Shown: one piece after another, positions 37,879-47,170 of the stretch
Position numbering within the stretch: the first letter of the stretch is position 1
Layout of the letters: every line of letters begins with the position of its first letter
Origin: Sarcocystis neurona
Taxonomy: Eukaryota; Apicomplexa; Conoidasida; Eucoccidiorida; Sarcocystidae
Reading direction: 5' to 3'
Length of the DNA stretch: 64,000 nt
NCBI GenBank assembly: GCA_000727475.1
Contig: KL647293.1
Coordinates: forward strand, 845,216-909,215
Program-made: the position numbers and the translations under genes
The notes under the pieces: generated by a model
What the model saw: only the letters and a program-made list of their open reading frames with translations
What the model was told of the DNA's origin: nothing
The model's database searches: none

Positions 37879-38357
37879 TACCTATACATACATATACATA
37901 TCTGCATATACACACCTATCTATACACTCACATGCGTAACTGCAACTGCCTTTAGATGGTAATATCTCTCTCTCTCTATATATATATATATGTATAGGTA
38001 TACATCTGTACTTCTATATATACGCACTCTCGGGAAATTTTTGTGTGCGTCCTGCGAAAGTTTGTCTTCAGTCTTTTTCTGTGGCAGAATGCGTGTTTGT
38101 ATGTACACGTGTGTAGGTCTCGCCCGGTCTCTCGTTGTCGCCATGTCTACAGGGATGTACCTTTCTCCCTATATACAGTACCGACCGCAGATATGTGTAC
38201 ATTTGCAGTGGACGTCGTCGCACCCCTGCCCACACATCTGCGATTCATAAGCGTGTCCATACGAACTTCCTCGGGATATGGGGATGACTTATTTCCAAGT
38301 CTCTCGTCAAGCACCTACCGATACAGAGGGAGAGAGAGCAGAAACAAAGTTATGTGA
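18355..38357 (+). CDS. Tul1/DSC-type polytopic RING-H2 E3 ubiquitin-protein ligase, 8 exons
   Basis: Exons: 18355-22704, 24598-24692, 26082-26237, 30185-30341, 33318-33364, 35749-35883, 37630-37721 and 38209-38357. They join in unbroken phase to 1726 residues. An N-terminal membrane segment (about 64-86) is followed by a lumenal domain (DRDLYLSGLDVRDTHKLHF), then some 900 residues of Ala/Gly/Arg/Glu-rich insertion. Next come GELLSSDCGFYIFF and a membrane block running through exons 1-5: ITSLTLIFNMKTLVEMRLFW, GALEVRYLLTVWNA, APLYFFWVPQIVWDVW, AGISLCRLVFPAYFFACP and QVLLMLGQRRFGS, then RFFVPLEWLP. A C3H2C3 RING-H2 closes it at about 1635-1676: CAIC, TPCDHLFHDKC and ECPNC, with WMEVKMECPNCR as in fungal Tul1. 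Family members ubiquitinate membrane proteins in the Golgi/endosome. The fungal proteins are about 760 residues, so the extra length is mostly the insertion. Residues after the RING include APLPTHLR. Confidence 0.85.
22705..24597 (+). other. intron 1 of the Tul1-like gene
   Basis: Donor AAG|GTGCCG, acceptor GCTGCAG. Contains TA/TG microsatellites and the minisatellite at 24181-24410. No exon was needed here: phase 0 on both sides joins the membrane block smoothly (VMFK to FVLFGALEVRY). Confidence 0.7.
24181..24410. repeat. C/T-rich minisatellite, about 56-60 bp unit, grading into a 14-bp unit
   Basis: Copies begin with CYGTCTCCGTGTCT at about 24182, 24241, 24297 and 24353, each followed by CTGTGTGTGTG in the first three. 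The last copy degenerates into three tandem CTCCGTGTCCGTGT units (about 24357-24400). It lies wholly inside intron 1 of the Tul1-like gene. Confidence 0.75.
26238..30184 (+). other. intron 3 of the Tul1-like gene, repeat-filled
   Basis: Donor GCG|GTAAGA, acceptor TCGCCAG. Rich in TA/TG/ACGT microsatellites. GGCAGCAGCAG patches occur near 26860 and 26997, and a 134-bp tandem unit at 29774-30020. No exon was seen: the codon split CG|G across the intron restores Arg, and the family sequence continues. Confidence 0.65.
29774..30020. repeat. 134-bp tandem duplication of TG/TA-rich DNA
   Basis: A block starting GTGTCTGTGTACATGTTGAT at 29774 recurs at 29908 with one early base change (GTTAAT). In both copies it is followed by TCTGTCTACGTTCACGTATA. 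A third partial echo is near 30030. It is intronic. Confidence 0.75.
30342..33317 (+). other. intron 4 of the Tul1-like gene
   Basis: Donor CTG|GTGAGA, acceptor TCGCCAG. Holds (TA)n tracts, for example at 30901-30922, and the diverged satellite at 31817-32680. Phase 0 at both ends gives a continuous hydrophobic helix (ALGLITCIL to LAQVLLML). Confidence 0.65.
31817..32680. repeat. dispersed-tandem satellite, consensus TGTTTCATATATGTRCCTTG
   Basis: Eight or more diverged copies of the TTTCATATATGTRCCTTGAG core occur at about 31817, 31888, 31981, 32060, 32199, 32304, 32452 and 32543, with fainter ones at 32655 and 32767. They are spaced 70-150 bases apart by (TA)n/ACGT-rich filler. The core is conserved while the filler varies. 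All copies are in intron 4. Confidence 0.75.
33365..35748 (+). other. intron 5 of the Tul1-like gene, with a possible alternative exon at 35596-35681
   Basis: Donor CGAG|GTAAAG, acceptor CCCCGCAG. Contains a second satellite (33640-34345). An 86-base segment at 35596-35681, flanked by TTTCTAG and GC|GTAAGT, has matching phase and would encode a membrane-like FIFWYLFLVLAAGAAALLLG. The exon at 33318-33364 fits the family better, because it restores the G-x-R-F-F-x-P motif. Confidence 0.55.
33640..34345. repeat. diverged repeat around GTAGTAGACAA...TGCGTACACCTGCGG
   Basis: Related segments occur at about 33711, 33793, 33845, 33893, 33960, 34021, 34090 and 34328. Each combines a GTAGTAGRC-like core with CYGCGGCTT or ACACYTGC. 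They are all inside intron 5 and are unlike the satellite of intron 4. Confidence 0.55.
35884..37629 (+). other. intron 6, splitting the RING finger
   Basis: Donor CAG|GTAATG, acceptor ACTGCAG. It separates the first Cys pair of the RING (CAIC) from the remaining ligands. The split codon AG|G gives Arg. The interior has microsatellites and no supported exon. Confidence 0.7.
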
Positions 38358-39029
38358 AGTGGTCGGCAGACACTCGCATTTGCAAGCAGAACCGCTAGAC
38401 ACACACGTAACCACCAGCACCAGTACACGTGCGTGAGGGGGAAGGGGGAAAAGTAGGTGCACACAACTTTACTACACAGCCCCAGCTGCGTACTATCAAT
38501 ATGTGATGGTGCTGCTGCCTGCAGGCGTGCTCCCTCCGTTCCCCTAGCGCGGTGCGCGCTGCGTCACTGCACGTGGGTGACTTCGAAGGAGAACGAGTCG
38601 GTCTGGTGCTGCGCTTCATCCAGCTGCAAGGGCGTAGTGGGCCAGAAGTGTGTGTCTGCAGTTTACTCAGAAACTGATAGACACCCATCCGCCCTACACG
38701 TATGCATGGGTTTTCCTCTCTCTCAACCTTCCACCTCGGCCCTCCTCCCTCCATGCGTATATATATATATGTATATATGTATATATATGGCCGTCGTGTC
38801 TGTCCCCGGATACGTACGAATATATACATACGTAAATGCATGCACCTACGTTTGTGAGAGACATTCCGCGCGTGTGGATGTTGGGGCTCGAAGCAGTCCA
38901 TAGAACCTCCACCAGTAGCTCTGCGATAATGTAGAAGAAGTGTTGCATGGGAGTCTTTTGGCGACACTCGTGTGCTGTATAGCGGCATGGATGAAGGAGA
39001 CACAGCCGGTCTGGGTGCAGGCAATGTAG

Positions 39030-41003
39030 TTGGTGAAAGAAATACGCGTGTTGTGCGTATACGCGCAGAAAGAGGACAGACACGTGCATGACAGTGACCG
39101 AAGAACATCTGCAGTCAGCGTGCGGTCGCAGTTAGCTTTCGGCAAGCAACGTCTCGCTGAGGTCAACTCTGCCGGGGCTCCGTCGGTGGAACATCAGAGT
39201 GCCTGCTCTTGGCTGCTTTCTTCGTGAAGATCCACACATAGGCGCTTTCCACTCACTGGTCTCCTTGCATACACATTCACCAGCGCATGCAGTTGAGCAT
39301 ATGCACGTGTGCCTGCTAGCGTACACGCGAACTAGATCTGCGTCCCGGTGAGATTAGTGCGTGGGACTCTCGATTCCACGTTGCCTGCTAAGCCGACCTC
39401 TTCGCATTCGGACGTGGTAGCGTCACACAGCCGTCGGCGTGGCTAGCTGCATGCAGCCTGCAGATACGCTGGCTGTCCGCACACTGTTGTGCTCGTCGCC
39501 CCGGCTAGAGAGCGCAGACTCTCGTGACAGCGGTTGTCTTCTGTGAACGTAGGCGTTGCCCTAAGGAAAAAGGGCCAGCACTCTGTGCAACCCTCCGCGC
39601 TGCCTTGTTGAAATTTTGTCGGGAAATGAACTGTCTGATTCTCTCTTCGCCTCAAAGCTTTTGGTTTTGTTTTCGAGAAACGCTCGCAGCTCACTTCTGT
39701 GCCGCTTGCATGCATAGATACCAATGCTTCATCGACAGGTTGACTGAATCCATGCGAAGGCCAGTCGCCGCATGCGGTTTGAGACGCTCGCTCAATTGAG
39801 CTGTGTAGGTAGAACCACCGGTTTTATGGTCACCTGTGGTCACTTTCCCTGACGTGCGTGTATGTGTCTCCGCTCTTTTTTTCTTCGTTCACTCTCGCGG
39901 AAAGATACACGCGGCCTCAGCTGACGTGTAGCCCTTTTTACGCGCCAAAGCAAGTCGTTCCCGCGTGCCACCCAGGGGTGGGAGTACGGCTTGTGTAGAC
40001 ACATGCACCCCGTGTGAACGGCAGCACGACGAAGTGCACGCAGGTCATGCGAACGCATGTACGCTCTTACGTTGCGCGCCAGAGTCTGTTGCCAGAGACG
40101 TGTTCTGCTTGGATTTTGCACTTAGAAGCGGGCAGCGGCTGGATTGCTCCGGTGCAAACCCGTCATCAAAAATGAGCTGAGCTGCATGCAAAACCGTTCG
40201 TCGGTACCACGCCGGACGGCTCTCCGCGGCCACCCGCGTAGCTGAGGATAATGCTGGTGCATGCTGTGGTTGCTGCTTACGTCGAACGTATTCGTGCGTT
40301 GGAGTCGTGATTCGCGTGCAGGAGTTTAGATGGGAGAGAGATTATGAGGACGGCAACGTAGAAGACCGACACCCGAACGAAATCCTGCGGGCTGTTAGTG
40401 CACTGGGGTGGACTACCGTGAAGCTGTCTTCACAACTTCCCTGTAATTATTTACGCACTTATGTCCGCGTGTTCGAGTATAGATGTCACAGAGAGAATGT
40501 TTTATGTAAGCCCGCCCATATGAGGATATATGTAAAGGAGGATAGAGATGCGGGCTGCAAAGGTGGTGCCTCCACACGTCGGAGGGGTACGGCGCGAGGA
40601 GAGGAAGAAAGAGAAACCTGGAGCTGTTGTACTGGAGAACAGTGCTTTCTGGTTGGAGTACCGCATGCATTTATTTATCAACCGATGCATTCGTGCGGGG
40701 AGCTGTCACCGCGCCGGCGGGACACGCGAGCAGCAGAGAATTTTTCTACGAGCCTCCTTGTGCTGCGCCACACGTCGACTCTCCTTCAGTATAGCGCGAG
40801 GCTCCCGACTTTCATTTAGATACGCATGTGTACATGTGTTTGCATTCGTTCCCGCGCGTGTAGATCTTTTTACGCATGCTCGCGTACGTACGTTTTTTTT
40901 TAGGGAGGAACAGGAAAGGGAGGAAGCGTGCGTGGAAATGCGCGGTGGTTATTGCATCGGTGTAGAAGAGATTTGTGAGGCCTTCGCGCCTCATCTGCCG
41001 TAA
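39030..41003 (+). CDS. candidate multi-exon plus-strand gene, unrecognised
   Basis: Likely exons: about 39030-39227 (SQLAFGKQRLAEVNSAGAPS), 39553-39763 (LCATLRAALLKFCREMNCLI, then CAACMHRYQCFIDRLTESM), 40322-40407 (FRWERDYEDGNVEDRHPNEI, LRAVSALG) and 40904-41003 (REACVEMRGGYCIGVEEICE-like frame ending FAPHLP and TAA). The last three join in phase: phase 0 at 39763/40322, then GG|G at 40407/40904. The final acceptor has a nine-T tract. The 39553 acceptor (TTGTCTTCTGTGAACGTAG) is good, and the donor CCA|GTCGCC at 39764 is weak. A further exon near 40070-40180 cannot be excluded. No family was recognised. The opposite strand is also open in parts, so strand choice west of 39500 is uncertain. Confidence 0.35.
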
Positions 41004-41281
41004 ATGATGGCCTTCTCGAAAAGAAGGGCGCGTCGTTTTGTGTGGACGCCTGAAGTTAGTTATTTCTGCAGTTGTAGCTCGCTCTAGTGTGCGAGCGCGT
41101 GTTCGCTCCTGTTTATTTGTGTAAGTGTGTGTGTGGCTGCGTTTGTTTGTTTATCTTTATGTAGAGATGTTCCAACAGGCAGTACCAATGCGTTCTAACG
41201 CGTTAAAGGCGGCGGTGACGCGCTTCAGAGGTACTTCCGAGTAGCTGCCTTTCTCACAAAGAATTGTGTCTGAACACTCGG

Positions 41282-44200
41282 CTACGTGCCTGTTTGTAAT
41301 ACGTGTACAGAAACTGCAAAGAGGTTACACCTAGAGAGATATAAGTGTGTGCGCTCGAGCGTAATTTTGAAGAACGCGGCCAGTCGACCCTCCTTGTACA
41401 TCTGAAGCCACACAGGGACATAGCTGTCCACGCACCAGTGCGCGAATGTGCGCATATATACACATATATGTACATACATACGTAATGTATGCAAGGTGTT
41501 GCGAGCCTGGATGATCTCGGACTTGCCAGCGTACTGCCCCTGCATACACTAGCTTGACGTTTTGCACAAAAGTGGTGTCCCACTGTAGCATCTGTATATA
41601 AATATGTGTGGGTATACATAAGGAGGTAGTGAGATGCATATATATATATATATATATATACGTACACACATACATACACACGTGCATGCATACAGACATA
41701 CATTCAGGTAGATGTACAGTTATGTTTCGTGGTCTCTATATATGTGACACGCATGTGTACGTTGTAGACAGCACGCCGTTCGGCATACTGGACAGCACCC
41801 CGCTCACGCGAGCGACAGAGGGGCATCGGCAGCGTTGCACAGTGTACGTGTTGTACACACGTGAAGTCACATGTTAGAGATATACAAGGGTGTCCACATT
41901 TGCTCCCGTACGTGTGTGCGTCCGTCGGTAGATTGTATACTTTAGTTTACCAATGTAAATCGAGGCGGGCACATGGAAAACTAGTGATCCTGGGAGCGTG
42001 ATTTATCTGGTCTTGGACAGGAGGAAGGGGTGAGGATTTTCAGTATACACTACAATAGCTTTCGTGTTTTGCCAGCGTGTGCGTTTCACCAAAGTAAACG
42101 CGCACGCAGCCTGCACTTCAGGTCACTTTTAGCCAGTACCTCACCCGGTATACGCGTAGCTGCATATGTGTGTGCACATATTTGACCTCAGATATGTAGA
42201 TCTTGAGTAAGCATGTAATGGACGTATATATCTATCGCATGCGTACTCGCGCTGCGGCCGCAAATCCCCTTTTGCAGGAACTCGGTCTACGGTAATTCTT
42301 CTTCCACTGAGGAACTCCCATTCTTCTTCTTTTTTAGCGAATGCAATTAAGTTTTCTTGTTTCTTATGAAGACTTTTTACATTCTGCAAGAAATCTGTCG
42401 TGTGAAGAGCAGTCACTTGGAAAGGAGTGCTTTTCATAGCTGACGTCTTTCCCAACACATCCCCTCCGCGAACCACTTCATTCTTTTCTTGTGATTTTAC
42501 TTCTACAAGGGTGGACGCCCGGTCAACTGCATGTTCCGTCAGGAAAACACGTCGGCTTCCGCAGTACTGTAGCTCACTGTGCAGTCGTGCAGGTGATACG
42601 GTTGCCTGTTACTTGCCTACGTCGTTGTGTACCGGTACCATATCTGCTTCAAAGCGTCGAACAGCCACCACCGTACGTGTATGCATCTGTTATGACCCTG
42701 CAGGCGCGTGTTGTGGTGCGCTTACGCATAAGCGAAAAGAAAAGCTGCGTGGCGCACACGCGTAACAAGAGAGCAGCGGGCATCTGCTGGTGCAGAATCC
42801 CGCAACCCATTCTCTCGAAGTCGCAGACAATGCGGAAACAATAAATTGACTCAGAATATCTAAGGAACTGCGTTAGCGTGGGCGAGAGTGCAGTGCACGC
42901 GTACGGCTGAAGGTGTCTGCTTTTGTATCTTGGCTCTTGGCGGCACCAGGAAAACAGAGAAGAAAGCTTTTAACAAAAGAGATCACCAACTCTATGCAGC
43001 CTGAGTGGTTCCGGGAGTACCGGACAATCAACACTGAAAAAGACGTGCCCTGTCTTCTCAAGTAACAAGCCTCTTCGTCTTCCTACGCAGTACAAGTTAT
43101 GTAGTGTTTCAACAGCCGGGCACACCCCTTGTGGAAGCTACATCCAGTAATTTGGGTTTTGGGGCGCGTACCTGCGAACACGCAACGATGGATTAATTCC
43201 AGTGGTACACATCTGCGCGAAGAAAAGCTCTCGACGTCCGGTGGGAAACTGGACAGACGAACGAACCAGTGCCTGGCAGAGAACAGCAGTATCCCGCTGC
43301 AGGGAAAAATTGAATGAAATGAAAGCGTGCTTCATGCTGGCGCACTCCCCGAAAGGATGTGCGATCACGGACGAAAGGTTGCGGACTTTTCCTGTGGTAT
43401 GATTCCATTGCAGCCTGTAAAGAGCTTGATGGTGCAAGGCGTCTACTCGAAGAAGAGGAGCGGCGAACGTCTCACTCTACGACGTTCACTCTGACACAGA
43501 CTTATGCTGCTTCTGCGACAGCTAGGTCCCCTTGTAATATCAAGGCTCCCTGTCTGAGAATCTCCCAGCGCAGAAGTATCAGATATAGACGTTGAATAAC
43601 TGCGACAGACAGAGCACACCACATTCTTGTTTCTGCTCCTTACTAGTTGCACTCCAGCCTTCCTTGCGCCTGCAATCTTACGAAAAAGAACATAACGATT
43701 TTAACGCCCAGTCCCAAGATGTGTACGCGTCGTCAGATTCACGTCCCATCTATGTGCACTCAGCTCTGAACATCGACTCTTAGTTCGCATGGTCCATCGG
43801 ATGACTACAAATGCGGTCTCCCCTCTGTCTATAAACTGGGTGCAAGTTTATAATGTGAATATTCCTGGAGAAAGCTGGAGCAAAGAAAGGTCGAGATTCG
43901 TGGTGGGCTGTTTCACAGTAGATGCAGGAGAGTCTTCATTGTTGGGCCTCCCATATTGAAAAAAGTGTAAACCTGATGACGGCAGCCACCGCCGCGGAGG
44001 CACGTATTGAAGATTCACTTTCGTGTTTCCCACGTCTTTCGTTGCAAAGCAGCAGCGCAAGTCAAATTATCAGTTATTCACCTCCTTTTGTTTGCAAAAT
44101 CACAACAACAATCTCTCTATTATTCAGAGTCATGAGATGTAAGTTGCAAGCCGCACCACTCCTTACCCACCGGAGAACCTATGTGCCTGCCACTTTTTAT

Positions 44201-46266
44201 CTACTATAAGTCACAGCACAGTCTCAGTACCTCGGCCGCACGCTATAGTCATGCAGTCATGTGACTACAACTTCAGCAAGTGGCACCGTCAGTTGCTGCC
44301 AGATAAAACTCGTCCCCTGCGCTTCACAGGCATGTTACTGCTATATAAGACTTAACGCTGTATTTTGTACACCGTTCGACCACCTTCATGTCGATGTGAG
44401 TTGAAGTAAGTGCTGCAGGGCTCCCGTTGTTGTCACTGTCGGTAATGTGTCGCAGCGGAAAACAACAACGATTGTCAAAGCTGGCGTCCTCGAGGCACCG
44501 GGTGCCTCTGGAGCCTGCCCTCTGCACGCGTGCCTGTTCGGTGGTGAGAAGGCAAGAGACAAACGTTTGCACGACTTGTTCAGAGACTACTTCCTTTGTA
44601 GAGATTCGTAGCTTGTGCACGATAGACCCTCGACTCCTTTCACTCAGCATGTGGTCGGATACACTATTATACTTCGATCTTCTGGTTATCGATGATCTGA
44701 TGTTTCAGCTTCATCTTCATCGAACGCACGGCGCAACAGCCGGTACCCCACGATCTGCAAGGTTCTGTTTCCACTCGTTTGAGGTGAGAAGAAAAGTTGC
44801 CGAATACTCTCCGCGTGTTCAATAACATTAATATTCAAACATCGCGGCTTCCGGATCACTTCAAAAGCTTTGAAACAGAATGGTACAAACCCTAGAGTGC
44901 CAGTGTTCATGTTGTACGGTGCTTTGACTCAACGAAAAATACATGTAACTTCTTCCTGGTGATGGCGACGCGTGAGCGCCTTTTATCTTCGTCGTCAAGC
45001 GCCTTAACCACACACCTACATGAAGAAGTCACCCACATCTTCCTTCGCAAATACTACTGTGTACTGCCCGTAAAGATGTAAGAAAGAGCTTCTGTCTGTA
45101 CGGGAGTAGTGTGATCCCTCATTGTTTTTCCAGTATCACGATTGCCTGTGTTGAGCGACGCAGCGTCGCGCCGTCACGAATTCGGTAGAAACAGCCATCA
45201 GAGTCGAATGCAGGAGAGGGGCACAAAACACACCGTGTATCTTCCAGACAATTTTCCTCTTTTTTACATCAAGAATCAGCAACTCTCCCCGTTTGTTTGG
45301 TGAAGCTCCCTCGTTCATCTACGCGCCGACGAATCTGATAATGCACAGCGTGCTGATGCTACGCGACTGTGGACCATCGATTCGCCGCCCTGATCCATAA
45401 AAAAAAGGACCGAATTATGTGTATATCTGGGTTTATTGTTTAAAAATCTGGTTCTCTATTTTCACACCGGCTCGCGTGTCGTGGAAATACGCAGTCTCTT
45501 GTTTCCGACAATTCAGTTCAACTCTGGCGCCCACCTAAGCGTAGAAGCTTCCGTTTCGTGGTCGATGGTAGAAAACACATTATCAAGCAGCGCTCTCAAT
45601 CGTCCTGAGACGAGGGAACACAGTTTCGAAACGTGAAATGAATCTTGTCTATGTGTGCTGGGGTAAGCAACAGTGTCGTACATCCCGTCATTTTACAAAC
45701 AAGTGACAGCAAAAATCACGTTTGCCTGCCCTCCAGAACTGTGGCGCCTTGCCTTGTTTTCATCGTGAGCGAGCCGGCGCCGTGTTGAACGTTTTGCGTG
45801 TTGTGGTTCAGAAGCACTGTGGCTAGTTGTCTAGGGAAGGTGACTCTACCTGACACCTACCATAAGGGCAAGAATATTTACCATGGGTAGAAAAAGTCGT
45901 GCCTTTCCTTCTCAGAAGCAGATTCGCCCCCGTAATGTCAAGGTGGGGTCTCTCGGTTGCTAAGCCGAAGTCCCACTCTTGCCGACGTCGCGATCGTGAC
46001 TAGGTACACTGCGCTGGCGGCTAGCTGGGAGCCGGGAACTGTGAAGCTTGGTAGACGGACGACTGAAAAATCGCTGATAAAAAACATATGCTAAAAAGAG
46101 CACTTTTGCTTGCCACTGAAAGGCAGACGACGTCGAAGACTGCGCGTAGAGTGCGTGCTACCCGAGCCTGAATACCCTCTTCCGACAAAGGTTTCTTCTC
46201 CTTCCCATTCTTATTGCACGTGTGTACTGCACGTGTAGCTCTCTGTTTTAACGCTATCACAAGCAC
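41282..46266 (-). CDS. candidate multi-exon minus-strand gene, unrecognised
   Basis: Read on the minus strand from high to low coordinates, coding-like segments are: about 46130-46240 (EGIQARVARTLRAVFDVVC), 45525-45605 (GRLRALLDNVFSTIDHETEA), 45215-45303 (GELLILDVKKRKIVWKIHG), about 45005-45060 (YTVVFAKEDVGDFFM), about 44690-44780 (IVGYRLLRRAFDEDEAETS), about 44420-44630 (STKEVVSEQVVQTFVSCLLT), 43450-43600, 43140-43437, about 42290-42440 (TTDFLQNVKSLHKKQENLIA, then EEEWEFLSGRR), about 41475-41545 (GQYAGKSEIIQARNTLHT) and 41282-41455 (HWCVDSYVPVWLQMYKEGRL). The GELLILDVKKRKIVWKIHG piece resembles one blade of a WD40 propeller, but that is only an impression. Whether this is one gene or two is unknown. 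Splice borders are approximate. The 42.3 kb segment is charged and helical. Confidence 0.35.
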
Positions 46267-47170
46267 ACGTTGTAGCTGCTACTTTGGAAGCGCTACTTCA
46301 CGTTTACACATCCCTCTTTCCACGTATACGGCCACATTCGTCCCCAGGAACTTCATCAAATGACGACTTAGTAGAAGTTGAGAAGCAACACAAGGAAAAA
46401 AACATTACATTACAAGGAGGCGCCTTAGTTTATTTGACTTCCAATACTTTTAAAGAAATGTGTTAGCACTACAGATTCACACTTTTGATTTGGTTTTCCT
46501 TTGGGGAGCAAGTATTCATCCTGTTGCTTCGAAGATGTGCAGAACAAATGTTTCACCGCACACCAGCGTCGGAGTGTGTGTAGTTATCTCATGCGTGTTC
46601 CCTTTCAGTATGCGGTGTTAGCTGAAGGTGTAAGCTTTCGTGAGATGTAGCCTTCTCTTTCTCTCCTAAAAGGCGCTGGCATACGGTGGACTCTTGTAGC
46701 TTTTCTCCTTCCCCAGCTACTTGTTTGAGGATGATGCGGTTTTGGGCTTGTCGAAATAAAGTTCACTGTTGTGTGCACGGAAGACTGATGCGAGTTTACG
46801 AGTGAGAGCGCTTCTGTATGGGACAAATCACTATTGAACTGACGCAGTGATTTCAAATTTATTCACCGCGTTTCCGTTTCTCTGTACGGCGTGGCTTCAA
46901 GCAGGGCCCGGCGCCTACCAACTGTCCGTTTTCAGTCGTATCTCTTCCCGTTTTCACTCGTCTTCTGCAAGTGCCAAGTCTCCTTATGCGTATTCTTGAC
47001 TCGTCTGAGTGGGACATTTTGTTGAGCGTTAACACCGGCAGACCCGAGTATTCGCGATCCACTTTTGACTCTGAGCCTACTCCCGTTGAGAACATAGTGG
47101 TTCACTGGCAACCCGCTTGCTCCTCCGTATTGCCCGCTGGCACAAATTCCTTTCTTCAAGTAAAGCGGAA
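46267..47170. promoter_or_regulatory. divergent intergenic region upstream of the ubiquitin-like gene
   Basis: It lies between the minus-strand candidate gene and the plus-strand ubiquitin-like gene starting at 47171, so it should hold both promoters and 5' UTRs. Small open frames here (for example 46284-46466) look non-coding. No motif was assigned. Confidence 0.4.
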
